Source: Haplosporangium gracile (lineage: Eukaryota > Mortierellomycota > Mortierellomycetes > Mortierellales > Mortierellaceae). Taken from it: a DNA stretch of 64,000 nt. Every line of letters begins with the position of its first letter. Positions within the stretch are counted from its first letter, which is position 1. The DNA lies in the NCBI GenBank assembly GCA_015499985.1, contig JAAAUF010000019.1, positions 1 to 64,000 of the forward strand. The letters run 5' to 3'. Position numbers and translations under genes: made by a program. Shown piece after piece: positions 21,925 through 33,909 of this stretch. The notes under the pieces were generated by a model that saw nothing but the letters and a program-made list of their open reading frames with translations, ran no database searches and had not been told where the DNA came from.

Positions 21925-22353
21925 ATGGTGAAAAGTCTAAAGGATTACCAGCACCAGCACCAGCACCAGCCAACGGCGTTAGCACTACGGCGACGGATCC
22001 AGCACTACCGATGGTTCTGTCTCAAGCGCGATCTCAAGGGCGCCCTCTTTATCCTGACGACCTTGATACTCTATTACCTCCTGGTAACACACGTCCACTA
22101 TTTTGCTGCGTACAACGAGTTCTCTTCTTCTTCTTCCTCATCGTCATCGTCGGCAGTAGGAGGACCAGCACCAGCGCTAGGAGCAGGAGCAGGAGCAAGT
22201 TTTGATCCGTCAACAAATTCAGTACGTAGGCAACGGCAAGAAGGATATGGTAGGAAGGGTGGTAGAGACAGGGCCGAAGAAGACGAAAGAGAGCGTGAGA
22301 TTTCAGAGATTGCTAAGTATGCGAAGCAGCGGATGGTCATCAACCAACGGTAG
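21925..22353 (+). CDS. Short type II membrane protein, or 5' remnant of a larger gene
   Basis: Encodes 142 residues: a His/Gln-rich start, a basic stretch (RRRIQHYRW), one transmembrane segment around residues 35-58 (GALFILTTLILYYLLV), a poly-Ser run, an Ala/Gly/Pro stretch and a charged Glu/Arg-rich end. This is the layout of the cytosolic tail, anchor and stem of Golgi type II glycosyltransferases, but no catalytic domain follows. From 22392 a different frame gives coding-like sequence (QIERMNNTLQHAIGPE, later NVGDATKLLLLSQERLGQ) broken by TAG and two TGA by 22590. I infer a decayed glycosyltransferase-like gene; a real small protein is possible. Confidence 0.35.
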   Translation: MVKSLKDYQHQHQHQPTALALRRRIQHYRWFCLKRDLKGALFILTTLILYYLLVTHVHYFAAYNEFSSSSSSSSSSAVGGPAPALGAGAGASFDPSTNSVRRQRQEGYGRKGGRDRAEEDEREREISEIAKYAKQRMVINQR

Positions 22354-22391
22354 GAGGGTCGTGTCCAGAATATCTTTTCTAATCTCCAGGG

Positions 22392-22715
22392 CAGATTGAA
22401 CGTATGAACAACACCCTCCAACATGCAATAGGTCCTGAAGGAGCGGCAACGGCAGAGGAGAAAGGACAGGATTAGATTCGAAAAGAGCAGCGCTTGGATG
22501 CTGCTGGACCTACAACGATGGCAGAGGAGTACGAGATTGAGGAGATTGTGATGCAGGAAGGATCCGTCGATTGATATGAAGGCGGAGGAGGATGAATCGG
22601 TGCCAGAGGTACTAATGTAGGCGACGCCACCAAACTCCTCTTGTTGTCACAAGAACGGCTGGGTCAATTCTCTTTCTTGCTGCCAACGCATAGAAGTTCA
22701 ATACACACTTTTAAA
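22392..22715 (+). pseudogene. Degraded continuation of the 21925 gene
   Basis: One frame reads as plausible protein from 22392 through about 22715 (acidic, helical, then GDATKLLLLSQERLGQFSFLL) but contains TAG and two TGA codons. It is shifted relative to the frame at 21925, and no good splice pair restores the join. The motif reminds me of the start of fungal type II glycosyltransferase catalytic regions; this is weak. Confidence 0.25.
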
Positions 22716-22886
22716 AGACCCTTTCTCCATCCAATCATCATGTGCGCGACAAAAAACATGTGAACGATACTACATAATGTACTTGTATTTGGGGGGTTTA
22801 TTCTTAAACTACCGCTTCCTCTTCTTCTTACACGCTTCTTCACCATGCCGACTTGTTATTTCTCTTTTGTTAACAGGACAAATAAT

Positions 22887-24774
22887 CTAGTTCTGCAACT
22901 CGCCAACGGCAAACAGCTTTCCTAATGTTGGTCCAGCAAATTCGTTGATCTGTTTGCAGTAGTTGTCGATCTGTCCAGAAATCAAAAGGTGGTCCAAACG
23001 GCTGGGCTCGGCAGGGAGCTTGAACATGGCATCCACATCCTCGTTGGCCAAGGGAGCCTGGCCAGACTGAGCACGGCGAGCGTTTTCGGTCTTCTACAAA
23101 AGTTAAGAAATGAAAAAAAAGTATAAAGTTAGTTTTGATCTTTCATATGAGTGTCCCATACTCCTGTAGAGCTCATTTCCAGCATTGGATTAAAAACACA
23201 AATGTCGTACTCTGTGGAGGAGGTAGGCAGCCTTCTTCTTGTTCTCACGCTCGACGCTGCGCTGCCAGTAAGCGTAGTTGCCCTGCTCCTGGTGGTGGTC
23301 ATCAATGGTGTCCATGAGGTTCTCCAAGTTCTTGGCAACATAAGGATCGAGGCTCAAGTCGAGGACATCGAAGCTGGGGGCCAAGACCGACTTGTTGGAG
23401 GGAGCCGAGGCAGTCGACTTGTAAGTGGTCAAGTGCGAAGTCGAGACCTCAACAGACTCATCAGTAGTTTCCAACTCGTAGAGGAGAGCAGTCAAAAGAG
23501 CAGTGTTGCGGATGGTGATGGGGAGTTCCTCGAAAATGTTGGAGAAGGTCAACTTAGCCTTGGTGAGAGCCTCGGTGGTGAATTTCTTCTCCTTGTACAA
23601 CTTCATGAAAGCGGGGGTGAGGCGAAGGGCGCGAAGGTTGATGTTGCCCATGAACGAGCGAGCGACATCTACAAGTTAAATTTCATAATGAGGGAGTGAT
23701 TTAGTGTGAAAATACGTGTAGCTTTTAGTCCTTTGACTCCCGCCATGTCGATGTCTTCCATAATGACCAAGGCTCCTATGTCCTTGTCGAAACACTTTTT
23801 CCTGAAGTGTCGTCTTACCGTGGATGATGAGGACAGACTTGCTGAGGGCCTGCTGGAACTCGAACTGGTGCTCAATCAAGGACTGGTTCATAAAGTTGCC
23901 CATATTGGTAGATTGGTACCAGCCGACAGAGTTATCGTCGACGTTGACCTCGCGCAAGCAGCGCATCATCTGGACCTGGTAGTTTGATGCTATTAAAAGG
24001 TGCGAGCAAAATATCTGATCAGCTTGCAATGCATTGATGACAACTTGGACGTGTCGATTTAAATGTGCTGCTGCGGCGTTACAACATGATATATGTGTGA
24101 CAGGCTTACCATCATCCTCAGAGTCCTGGTTGTTCTTGGGCATAGGGAACGAGTGGGTGACCTCGAGAATACCGTTGACATCCAAACCCATCAACTGGCC
24201 GGTGACTGTGGCAGGGATCGACTCGCGGCAGTGCTTGACAATCTTGAGGACGACCTGCATATTTTCAATAAGTAGGCGAAAGTTGGCGATTAGAGTCGTT
24301 GCTTCGAGGCAGGTCGAGATCGTGTAAACGTGTCCTACTCCATGCTCTGATTTATGCTCCTCCTCCCTACAGCCTTTCATCCAGCGCCACAATTGAAAAA
24401 GAGTAGCGTGTGCTGTCTCCTGACTCTCTACTCGTCGAAGCGCTTTCAACTGGCAAGTTCATCCATGGTCCAACAAAGGCACAAGGGCGCTTCATGACGA
24501 ATGAGATTCGAGGGTTGCGCACAGGATGTTTGTCGAAGTGTGCTCCAGCTCTTTGCTGACAGGCTGGCTCTTGTTTAAGTCGCTTGACCATTAAAATAAA
24601 TACTCTCGAAAGGGGAGTTGCAGGAGGCGTTGTCGAGAGTAAGGCTGTGCCTTGATGGTGTGAGTGAGTGTTGTGTTATTGTTTTTTTTTTACCATAGCA
24701 TCGAGCTGGACGCTGTGGATAGGGACGGTGCCCTCGATGTCCAGGGCAGCAGACAACTCCTTGTTGGAAGGCAT
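22887..24774 (-). CDS. EIF3H: Translation initiation factor eIF3 subunit h
   Basis: MPN-domain subunit of eIF3, which loads mRNA and initiator tRNA onto the 40S ribosome. Five exons, complement(join(22887-23093, 23211-23668, 23819-23989, 24110-24254, 24694-24774)), give 353 residues (human 352). The MPN core includes VVLKIVKHC, GQLMGLDVNG and EVTHSFPMP, then the VGWYQST block shared by all eIF3h proteins, and the helical C-terminus ending SGQIDNYCKQINEF. The JAMM zinc ligands of active MPN+ proteases are absent, as normal for eIF3h. Intron 1 (439 nt) is long for this window. It is divergent from RRS1. Confidence 0.95.
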
Positions 24775-25131
24775 GGTAGGATGCAGTGAAGATGGGATGT
24801 GAAGGAGAAATCAAAACCAACTCTCTGCCTCACTATTGACCTGTTGCCTAGCGAGTGGCAGGTGGAAACCAAAGAAAAAAAAATACTTGAGGACAACGCC
24901 ACAGTAGATATCCTCATCGTACAGCCTGCAAACAAAGGTTGAGTGAAAGCAAATTCAATCAACATCAACAGCCAAAAAGGCAGTCTCAAAAAAAAAAAAA
25001 GAAAAGAAAAAGAAAACAGACTTTCCCACTGCTTCAAAGCCAAGAGTAAAGAAACCGCCATCTCCATCCCTTACTTCTCACACCCCTCTACTCCCCCTAT
25101 CCCCCCACCTCACCAACTTTTATAACCAGCC
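24775..25131. promoter_or_regulatory. Shared divergent promoter, eIF3h / RRS1
   Basis: 357 bp between two outward-facing starts of translation-machinery genes. It contains an A-rich run near 24870-24885 and another near 24988-25015, and a CCCC-rich leader before RRS1. Co-regulation is an inference from position and shared function. Confidence 0.55.
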
Positions 25132-26279
25132 ATGGATGTGTCAGGAGTGCTTGAGGCCCACAAACAAAAGTTCAAGTCCGTGTCAGTAGAAGGAAAGGTC
25201 ATCCCTCTCGAGTATGATCTCGGTCTGCTCACCGCTTTCGACCAGAACCCTATCGACGAAGCAGAGCTCAAGTAAGGAACAACACACACACCACACAAGT
25301 CAAAACTGAACTTGCAGCTGTGCCATGCTGCCGTGCATAAATGGACTATGGCAGTTACTTACCGATTCCACCAATCTATTCTCTAACAAACATCTATCAA
25401 ATCAACCGAAACAGGAAGAGCAAGGATGAATACCTCCAGTCACTCTCCAGAGACAACGCCCAACTTCTTTTCAACGAGATCTTCCAGCTTCCAACGATAT
25501 CCGACGACAACGGTGTGATGGCCATGCTCCCTGTCCCTACAACCCTCCTTCCCCGTGAGAAGCCTCTGCCCAAGCCCAAGCCCGAGACTCGCTGGGAGAA
25601 GTTCGCCAAGGCCAAGGGCATTGTCAACAGGAAGAAGGAGCGCATGGTCTTTGACGACAACACTGGAGAATACAAGCCTCGCTGGGGTTACAAGGGCATC
25701 AATGACGACGGATCAAAGGATTGGATCATCGAGGTCCCCTCAGGCGCCAACCCTATGGAGGACCAGTACGAGGCTAGGAGAGAGGCCAAGAAGGAGCGTA
25801 TCGAGAAGAACGACAAGCGTCACCAGCGTAACTTGGAAGAGGGTGCTGTCGCTTCAAAGATGGATCAAAAGACTGTCAACAAGGGCGAGCGCCCCAACAT
25901 GGATAACGCCCGTGCAATGAAGAGGAAGGAGATCGAGAACCAGATTTTGGTCAGCAAAAACTCGACTGCCAGTGCTGGAAAGTTCGACGAGGCCATTAAG
26001 GGAGATTTAAAGCCCAAGGGCATCAAGCGCAAGTTCGAGCCCAATGTCACAGCAGATCTGTCAAAAGAAAAGGCTGGCAACATGAGCATTTTGGACAGAG
26101 TTGTTGGAAAGAACGGAGAGGACCTCGTGAACGTCCGCAAGGTAAAAATTCAATTGCGGCTGCAACCTGTGCTACCTTGGGCATCATAAAGCAGCTATGC
26201 TTCGAGAGAGAGTTTTAACACTAACCGATATCTTCTTTGCTCTTAATAGGCCATCAAGGCAACGAAATCGCGCAAGTAA
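25132..26279 (+). CDS. RRS1: Ribosome biogenesis regulatory protein RRS1
   Basis: Nucleolar factor for 60S assembly; it brings the 5S RNP into pre-60S particles together with Rpf2 in known systems. Exons 25132-25271, 25415-26141 and 26250-26279 give 298 residues. Typical blocks: YDLGLLTAFD and a long N-terminal helix, LLFNEIFQLP, LPREKPLPKPKPETRWEKFA, GIVNRKKERMVFDD, and WGYKGIND. The C-terminus is rich in Lys and Arg, as expected for a nucleolar protein. The last exon encodes only nine residues plus the stop. Confidence 0.94.
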
Positions 26280-26332
26280 ACAAGGAAACAATCCCTCATT
26301 TCATCACTCCATTTCATTTTGCACCTTCTCAT

Positions 26333-26338
26333 AATAAA
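26333..26338 (+). terminator. Poly(A) signal of RRS1
   Basis: AATAAA 54 bp after the RRS1 stop, 65 bp before the convergent GPI8 stop at 26404. Confidence 0.55.
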
Positions 26339-26403
26339 AGTATATCATTTTGCATTCGTACAAGTATATCAATTTGTCCTCCATTTTAATGTTCAGGTTC
26401 GAA

Positions 26404-28009
26404 CTAAACTAACGATGAGCCAGCAAAGAGAGCGCCTCCCATAGCAACAGATAGGAGGGTGAATGCAACAAAGCGCCATGTCTGTGACTGGTCAGGGTTA
26501 CCGATCTCAAAAGTGTGGCTCTGCTCTTGTCTCCACAACGCTGACTGCTTAGGGCTCGAGGTGTTCTCCGCTTGAGGGTCCTCAATAAACATTGGCTCCG
26601 AGTCAACCAATGCAGGATCCGCCTCTGTCAAAGAGTTGTTGACATCCTTGGACTCTGTCAGCTCCACGTTCTGCACATTACCGAAAAAGTCCGTCAGTAA
26701 GACCTAGAAACAACAGCAACAACAGGAATGGAGTTAGACATATGATGAGCGTCAATGTGTCGCTTAACATCCGTAGGCGGGTGATCACGAAATTTCGTAC
26801 CTCGTCCAGGGGTCGATTGAAGAGGTCGTCGCGTACCCCTGGAGTCGACTCAAGGAGGTTGGAGTCATATGTATCAAACTATTTATCGAAGATAAGAAAA
26901 AGCATCGTTAGTACTGCGCCCAATGACAGTCCTGACTAGATCAGCAACAAACTAACAAAGGCATCCTGTCAGAATGGTTTCATACTAGATCCTTAAGCGT
27001 GGCTTTTGACTGCATGTTCACTTTTTCGAGGACCTCCAAGATGTAGTAAGTGAATCTGTCGATCACAGCGACTCCAATGTCGGGATCTTCGTGATGCGAG
27101 TAAGAGCTCTCGTTCAGCTTGCTGCTTCCGGTGGCAAGGATGTTGGGTGAGTGGATCTTGGTATACATGGTATTCGCCTGGCAGGTGTCGATCATGAACA
27201 AAATCTCATTGTAGCGTTTTTTCTCGTGCATCTGCTGGAAGGCGTCTCCGAGATCGTAGGCACTAATTTCTTCCGCATCCTGGAACTTCAAGAACTCCTC
27301 GCCTCCATGTCCTGTCATGAAGATCAAGATGTTGGATTGATCATCTGTCATAAGGCGCTTTGACCGTGGTGTCTCCTTGGCAACACGTCCTATAAGATTG
27401 AATTGACAAGGTGGAAACGAAACTTATAAGTTGGTGTGCTATTGTGCACAAAAGTGAGAAAAGAAGTGCCAATGGTTATTACAGCTGCGCAGATTACGGT
27501 ACCTGTTAACAGGCGGATAAAGTTCTCGACGGTCACTTCGTATCCTCTGTAGTCAACCTCGACGTTCTCGCCGTACAAATCCAAGTGTCTGCCCCTATTA
27601 TTGTAGACTGTGGCGGGGAAGATGTTGCGGGAGTTGCAAGCGACATCGTCGGCCAACATCATGATGATATTCGAATCTGGGATGCCGAGTCGCTTTACTG
27701 TCCTATACATAGATAGAGTGTTGGCGATATGCCGGTAGTTAAACCAGAACCTGGAGGTACACACCTATGAATTGAAAGTATGATGTGTGTGAGTCGATTT
27801 GTTCGAAAGGTGTCCATTGAGTCAAGCTGTTGCAAGAGTTGCCCTGTGTTTCGTACCAGAACAGCCCAGTTGTTGGTGTGTCCGCTTTTGCTCTTGGTTT
27901 TAGCAAAGAAGCCTTCGACGTCGTCCTTGTTGGTGGTGACTGAGATGGCCAACGTTGTTGCTATGCACACACTTGCCGCGATATATCTGAGTATTGATGT
28001 CGGCTTCAT
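26404..28009 (-). CDS. GPI8: GPI-anchor transamidase catalytic subunit
   Basis: C13-family cysteine protease of the ER that swaps a C-terminal signal for a GPI anchor. Five exons, complement(join(26404-26703, 26801-26878, 26986-27389, 27503-27764, 27857-28009)), give 398 residues (human PIGK 395). There is an N-terminal signal peptide (residues 5-24, hydrophobic). Conserved blocks: NNWAVLV joined to [22 protein letters not shown], the catalytic His in TGHGGEEF (near 163) and the catalytic Cys in [10 protein letters not shown] (near 206). One transmembrane segment sits at the C-terminus ([18 protein letters not shown]). An in-frame upstream Met exists, but the signal peptide favours 28009. Confidence 0.95.
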
Positions 28010-28285
28010 TTCGTTATCCTTGTTGGGTGAGTAGAGATGATGACGATGATGTGAGCACAAACGTGTCGTCTTCACGGTTCAAGCCCTGTCCAGCAGAGTG
28101 TCGCAACCACGTCTTGCTTCGAAGGCTGTGGGTGGCTTTGCCCAATTTATTTCATTTTGGGACCTGCTTTTTCTGAGCGAAGGAAGGCCTTACAAGTAGC
28201 GAGTGTGCTTTTGTTTGAAAACGAACAAAAAACTACCAGCAACAAGCAAGCAACCCAGGCAGGAAAAAGCATAGGACACGCCAGA
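28010..28285. promoter_or_regulatory. Shared divergent promoter, GPI8 / SAP30BP-like
   Basis: 276 bp between two outward-facing start codons. No specific site stands out. Confidence 0.5.
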
Positions 28286-30680
28286 ATGAACAAGGGCATA
28301 GGACTAGTCGCCTACGGAGATTCAGACTCGGGCAGCTCAGACGAGGAGATGACACTTGCCCCATCCCCATCAACAACCAAATCAGGCGCGTCTACTCCTC
28401 CCACAACGTCACGTCACACACCCTCCTCTTTTAAATCTGTTTTTTAGGCTTTTCTTCACGAAAGTTTCGACTCCACCTTGTTGGCGCCCAAGTGAGCTGA
28501 TCAACTTTTGTCCGAATAACCCTTGTATATTACCATCTAGGTCCTAACGATGAGGCGCAACGGAAACAGGACTCTACAGCTGCCAAGGATGCTGTAAGTG
28601 ATGGGAGCCGCGGGAACAGTTGATACGTGACATTCCAAGGAATCCTTCTATGCTCAAGATCTGTGATAATAACCAAGTTTTTTATATTTGGTCTGCTCAT
28701 TTGTTAGGAATCAGGTACGGTATTGTCTTTCTTTCACAGGAACAACAAACAAAAATAAGAATGCAAGCAGGAAAAGAGGAGAAACGAAGGAACGCGTACT
28801 ATTATTCGATTGGAAGACTGGAAGACTGGAATGCGGGAGCAGATTACTGTACCAAAGGCGGAATAATAATCGGCAGTGTTTTTTTGTTTCCGATGACGCC
28901 CACTTAGCGTCAGAAAGACCCAATCTCCAGGATACAATCTCTGCTCGGTCAATCGTTCAGTCGAAGCCTATCGGACAAGAGTCACTCAACAAGCTCGCAT
29001 CAACAAACTTACTCAAGCAGGGCTTGGCGACATCTTCTGACAGCATTCACACAGAGCCCTCATCAGACATGGGAGCAGCGGCGACTCCCGAAAGTAATTC
29101 AACACCCGTCCATGGCTCTTCATTCATACGGTCAGGGTCGGGGACGCCATTACCTGCAGACCACAGCGCGGCTTCGGACGTCTTCAACACACCGACGACT
29201 GGCAGGAGTCCGCGGGTGTCCCAAACGAGCAGAGTACCCATCGCCGATGAGGCACGTGAAGAGGACGACGATGGTGAAAGGAGTTCAGAACAGGCAGACG
29301 GAGACCTGGAGGGAGCAGGTGGCCATGGAAATCGGGCGGCATTAATGAGGACGCTCCTTAGACCAAAGCCCATTCCGGGAGTTGAGAATTTTGGGATCCC
29401 GCCCACCCCCGAAAGCGAGGTCAATCCAGATGTTCAGGTAATGTTTGGTGGAATTATTTTAAAAAGTAAATGCTCTCAACAACCAAACTATTGTGATCCT
29501 TGATGACAACAAACATGCGCACACACATGTATACACACACACTCCGAACTGATACTTTTTCTCTATCGCCTCGTGGCATAAAGGAAAAGATTGGTGCCAG
29601 ATATCGACTATATCATGTCTTTGATAACAGTGGCACGAGGAGAATCGAGCCATTTTTATCACGCAAGCGCATGCATAATCACTCCTGTCGACTGAATACG
29701 ACTAAATTCCTATATTACTTTATGATTAGGCCAAGATCGAGCAGTTCCATAGGGTCAAGACGCGTGGCATTCATTTCAACGAGTCTCTCATGAAGAACAA
29801 AAACTTTCGGAACCCGCGCATCTACCAGACGCTAGTTGAAGCCGCAGGATTGAACGAGATCGGAACCAATTTTCCTAAAAGCGAGTTTTTCGATATTGAA
29901 GGTTACGGACCTGAGTCCTACGCCGCCGGAATCGGTAAGTACTCCAGCGACGCTGTTTTTTCCTTGCAAACTTGCTTTTTTTTTTTTTTTTTTTTTGGAA
30001 TTGATACGTTCTGAGTTGAGAACTTGCGCCTCCTGTGGGAAATAATACAAAAAAGAGCATCCATACAGTCAAATGCATGCCGGAGTGGAATGAAAGGCAC
30101 TGCGGTACGTTGTTTAAGAGTCGCCCCAAAGTGGTGCACTGCAGCACGCGCATGCCGAAGAGAGGGACCTGAGCGTCACTTTATCGTTTTTCTGGTGGCA
30201 AAATTTTTGTTTACAAATAGACAGAGAAAAAAAATGGGCCTGGATCTAGGTCTGCGTCAATATTTAGCCACTCCTCTTACTACTGCATCAACATGGACGT
30301 TCACTGACAACAATTACACCCCCGTGTCGCCTTTCTCCCCTTTTTTTTGTATTTGGAACGGACACACCTCCTTGTCTTTCATTTTTATCAAAATAGCCGA
30401 AGTTCAGAAGCAAGCGTCAGAAAAATTGGCGCAGCAGCAGGCGATGGGTCGAACACATATCCAGTTTGTATCTGGATCGACTGTCCCTCCAGGTGTAGCG
30501 ATTGTTCTACCACCGTCTGGTCAAGCTGCAGCGGCTCGATCACACTCAGCGACGGCCTCGACCTCGATCTCGAGTGGAATTGTTGCTCCCAGCGGTGCGC
30601 AAAGGCCACGTAAGAGCAAATGGGACACAACGCAACCTGCTGCAGCAGATGACAACTCCAGCAAACGCAGTCGGTTCTAG
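28286..30680 (+). CDS. SAP30-binding protein / HCNGP-like nuclear protein
   Basis: HCNGP family, linked in animals to transcriptional repression and splicing. Exons: 28286 to about 28412 (weak GTCACA donor, chosen only because it keeps the frame), 28541-28593, 28931-29437, 29730-29934 and 30397-30680, for about 391 residues. The N-terminus VAYGDSDSGSSDEE and the central PKPIPGVENFGIPP are typical. The conserved core runs from HRVKTRGIHFNESL through KNFRNPRIYQTLVE, LNEIGTNFPK and the PESYAAGI segment, then a helix and an FVSG stretch, ending in RKSKWDTTQP and a basic tail. Intron 4 contains a 21-T run. The 5' exon arrangement is the uncertain part. Confidence 0.82.
29976..29996. repeat. Poly(T) run of 21
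   Basis: Uninterrupted T run inside intron 4 of the SAP30BP-like gene, likely length-variable. Confidence 0.9.
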
Positions 30681-33600
30681 CCTTGGTCCGTTCTTGTATC
30701 AAGCAAGGAATAAAAAACTGTAAAAACTTGATTATCGATTGAAACGGGGAGGAGTGGTGCCCTGGTTTCGTAGAAGCCAGGTAATTGGCCCCTTGTTGGC
30801 GAACTATTGCAGCATAATTAAAAATGGGCAATATCGACCTATGACTTTGGACTGCATGGCACTCCGAACCATCATGTCTATGTTTTTATCTTGCTTGCTC
30901 GTTTCGTTAGTCCGGAGAGAATGCAAACTCAGGATGGAAAATATGGATCAAGGTACCATTTTCTTTTGTAGTCAGCCTTCTAGTATTGTCTCGCGCGAGG
31001 GCTCTTTTTCGCCTTTTCCTTTACCGTGAGCAGAATGTCCCTAACCAGGTCCACATGATAGAGGAAGCCATGGTTTTTGATAATCGATGCCCAGACCGTT
31101 TTGATTGTACTTCTTCTGCAAACCGATCAAAAATAAATAAGCAAGGTGTTAAAAAAATATTGAATGAGGTGGCAGGGTTTTATCGAGTACTCCTGGTCGT
31201 ATACTCTATACGTATGCAATTAGCAATTCATTCGTATCTATCCTTTGGTAACGAAAAGGCCCTTTTTTACCTACACACAGAAAAACTGTGCCTCTTTACT
31301 CTCCTGTCTCTGCGCAGAGCACTTCGCGGGGGTGTAGCTCTCTCGCTACAGCGGTGTATTTTCTTTCCTTTTACCTCTTATCCCTTTTTTCCTCATACCC
31401 CTTTTTTCCTCATACCCCTTTTTCGTCATTTTCCGTATGTGTAAGTGCTTAGGCTGGAGCCTTTTTTTCATTTCCGCGGGATGGCTGGCTGGGCGGATGA
31501 ATAATTTGAGAGAGCAGGGGCCCTTTTTTTTTTTTTGTTTTATTTTTGTCCGAGAAAGTGGTTGTCACTAAACGCCGAATTTTTCGTTGGGTTCATTTTT
31601 TGTTCAAAGGACCTTGTGCCTGAATCAAAGGAACTAGTACCCGTGAATCAAGAGAACTAGTGCTTGTAACTGTAGATATGTCAATGGAGGAGGATGAAAG
31701 ATGAGGGGCATGATGTTTTAATCTTGTCGTCATACCCTTTATCCTCAACCGAAATTCTGGTAGATTACAGATAAAGAGTCAAGGTCCATCAATTGGAAGG
31801 AAAAGGAACAAGAGAAAATAAAAAAAAAAATGAAAAAAGGCGTTATCGACGAGAGCAATTGAAAGATTTTTTCTTTCTTTTTTGACGATTATTTCCGTTT
31901 GGCTGAGTTGCCCGGTGCTTGAAAAAAAAAAATGTCGTCAAACAGCGCATAACATACGGCTAGAGGGAGGGGGATGGAAATCTATTTTTGACAACTAGGT
32001 AAGAGGAAAACAAGGGCACAGAAGTATAGACAGCAGGGTGTGTTGCTAGAAAGAAAGAAAAAAAGTATGGGGCAAACAACGAAAGACAAAGGACGACAAA
32101 GACAACGAGGAAGACGGGCGAGGCGAGTAGGAAGGAAGAATAAAGGTGGAGAATAATGATGGTAGTGAGCAATGGAGGAAAAAGTGTAGACCTACGTGGA
32201 TCCATAAAATTAGATCGACACAATGGTCTTGCACCTTGTTTTCATAAAGTTGTCGACTCTATTTCTGATGATGATGTATGTATTTGTTATATGCTCACTA
32301 GCTGCCTTATTTTTTATTTTTTCCTCCCCTGTCTCAAGTTGTGATTTTGATTGTTTACTTTGGAGGAGAAGCGACCTGTGCTTCGCATTGTCGATTCTCT
32401 GTTTGTATGCGTGTGCCTTGTGTGACTCGGGCAATGTTGGGGGGTTGGGACTTGGCTGAAGAAGGCAAACAAAAACGCCATGGTCAATTGTTTGTTTGTT
32501 TTTTAAGCATGTAAATAGCGTGAGGGAGAGGATGATGTGTATACCGACTGGATGGCAAAAAAGGAAAAAATAAGACGCAGTTGGATAGAAAATGTTCGTG
32601 CCTTTTGCGTCTTTCTCGTTGCTGTTGTTCCTTTGCCCGCAGTCGCACGAGGCCGTTCTCTTTTGTTCCTTGTTTTTCGTAGGTAAGGATAGGGTGTTGA
32701 AGGAGAGATATGTACCGATGGACGGTGGACGAGAGGAAGAGAAGGAAGAAGAGAAGAGAATAGATGAAGAAGGAGGCTGGCAGCAGTGACACATGGGTGG
32801 ACCTGTTGATGCATTGATGATTGATGGGTCTCATTTTCAAACCACATCAATACAGTCGTGTTTTTTTAATTTTTATATTCAGGCACCATCGCTTAATAAG
32901 AATGCACATTTTGATTTACTCCGTGTCTTTTGCTTTCTTTCCTCTCCTTCATTCTTTCCCTTTTTCTCATTCTTTTTTTCTTTTCTTTACTCACTCTTTA
33001 CTTTTCCCCTTTCATTCTTTATCACGACCCCGCTTTCTAGCTTCAGCCTTGCTTCAATTCGCCTCTTCTTCTTGGTGTTGTTACTGTTCATCCTCCCTCC
33101 CTTCATTCGCTTTCTGTTCATTCCGTTCATGCATTCCCTCATTCCCCTTCATTGCCATCAAGCATAACGACTCTTTCCTTTATTATTCTTATTTTCCGAG
33201 TCAAATTCTTATTTTATAGTACTCTTTATTTATCTTTGTCTCGATCCTGTTTGTACTCCCTGGTCCTCTTTTCTTTTTCTTCTCCCATCGTACCTGAAAA
33301 TAGCGTTCCCTTCTTGGGTTCCTTGCACACACACCCCTTTTGCGCCAAACAGCAAGAGATCGTGGATCTGCACGACATCCGAGCACGTTTCTTTACCAAA
33401 GGCCATAATCTTGTCATCCTTTTCTTATTTTTTCTTATTTTAATTGTCTGTTCTTTCCAGTTCTTCCATACTTGAAACTTTGTTGTTCTTGTTCTACTGT
33501 TATTTGTTCCTTGTCTCTTGACCTTTTGGTGTAATCCTATAACTGCATATACTTTCTCTTACTCCTTGTCAATTGCACAACTCGCCGACATCTGCAAGTC

Positions 33601-33909
33601 TTGTTTTTTTCTTTTATCTTGCAATTGTTATCGCAAATTGTCACTTTCTTTGTTCTTTCCTTACTGTTACCTGCGTGTGCTCTTTCATTTTTTTTTCTTT
33701 CTTTCTTTTCGGTCTGCGTGCCTATCTGTCTGTCTGTCTGTCTTGCTTGCTTGCTTGCTTGCCCTTGACTTGACAGGATCTGCTTGCAGCGCATTATTTT
33801 GAACAAAAAAATCTAGAAGAAACCCCCTTTGAACTCTTTGATACTCGCTGTACCTGCTGGCACCCTCCCCTCCCCTTCTTTCTTTTCTTTCTCTCTCCTC
33901 TCTCCAACT
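30681..33909. other. Long non-coding interval and leader of the SKT5-like gene
   Basis: AATAAA at 30709-30714 ends the SAP30BP-like gene. Beyond it, about 3.2 kb has no supported gene. Visible details: 17-bp units CCTTTTTTCCTCATACC repeated near 31382-31430, a direct repeat (TGAATCAA...GAACTAGT) near 31620-31660, and a TGTAGC/GCTACA hairpin at 31333-31350. From about 32850 onward the sequence is very CT-rich with CTTG and TCTG short repeats near 33730-33765, probably a long 5' leader of the gene at 33910. A long non-coding RNA cannot be excluded. Confidence 0.45.

Noticed and set aside
24367..24591. Coding exon inside eIF3h intron 1
   Set aside because: eIF3h length and frame close exactly without it, and the translated frame resembles nothing.
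32210..32840. Overlapping minus-strand frames with Ser/Leu/Phe-rich products
   Set aside because: They are by-products of purine-rich plus-strand sequence; no conserved pattern and several frames are equally open.
33829..33909. Earlier start for the SKT5-like gene
   Set aside because: It begins with TTG rather than ATG and lies in a CT-rich leader; the first ATG in a sensible context is 33910.
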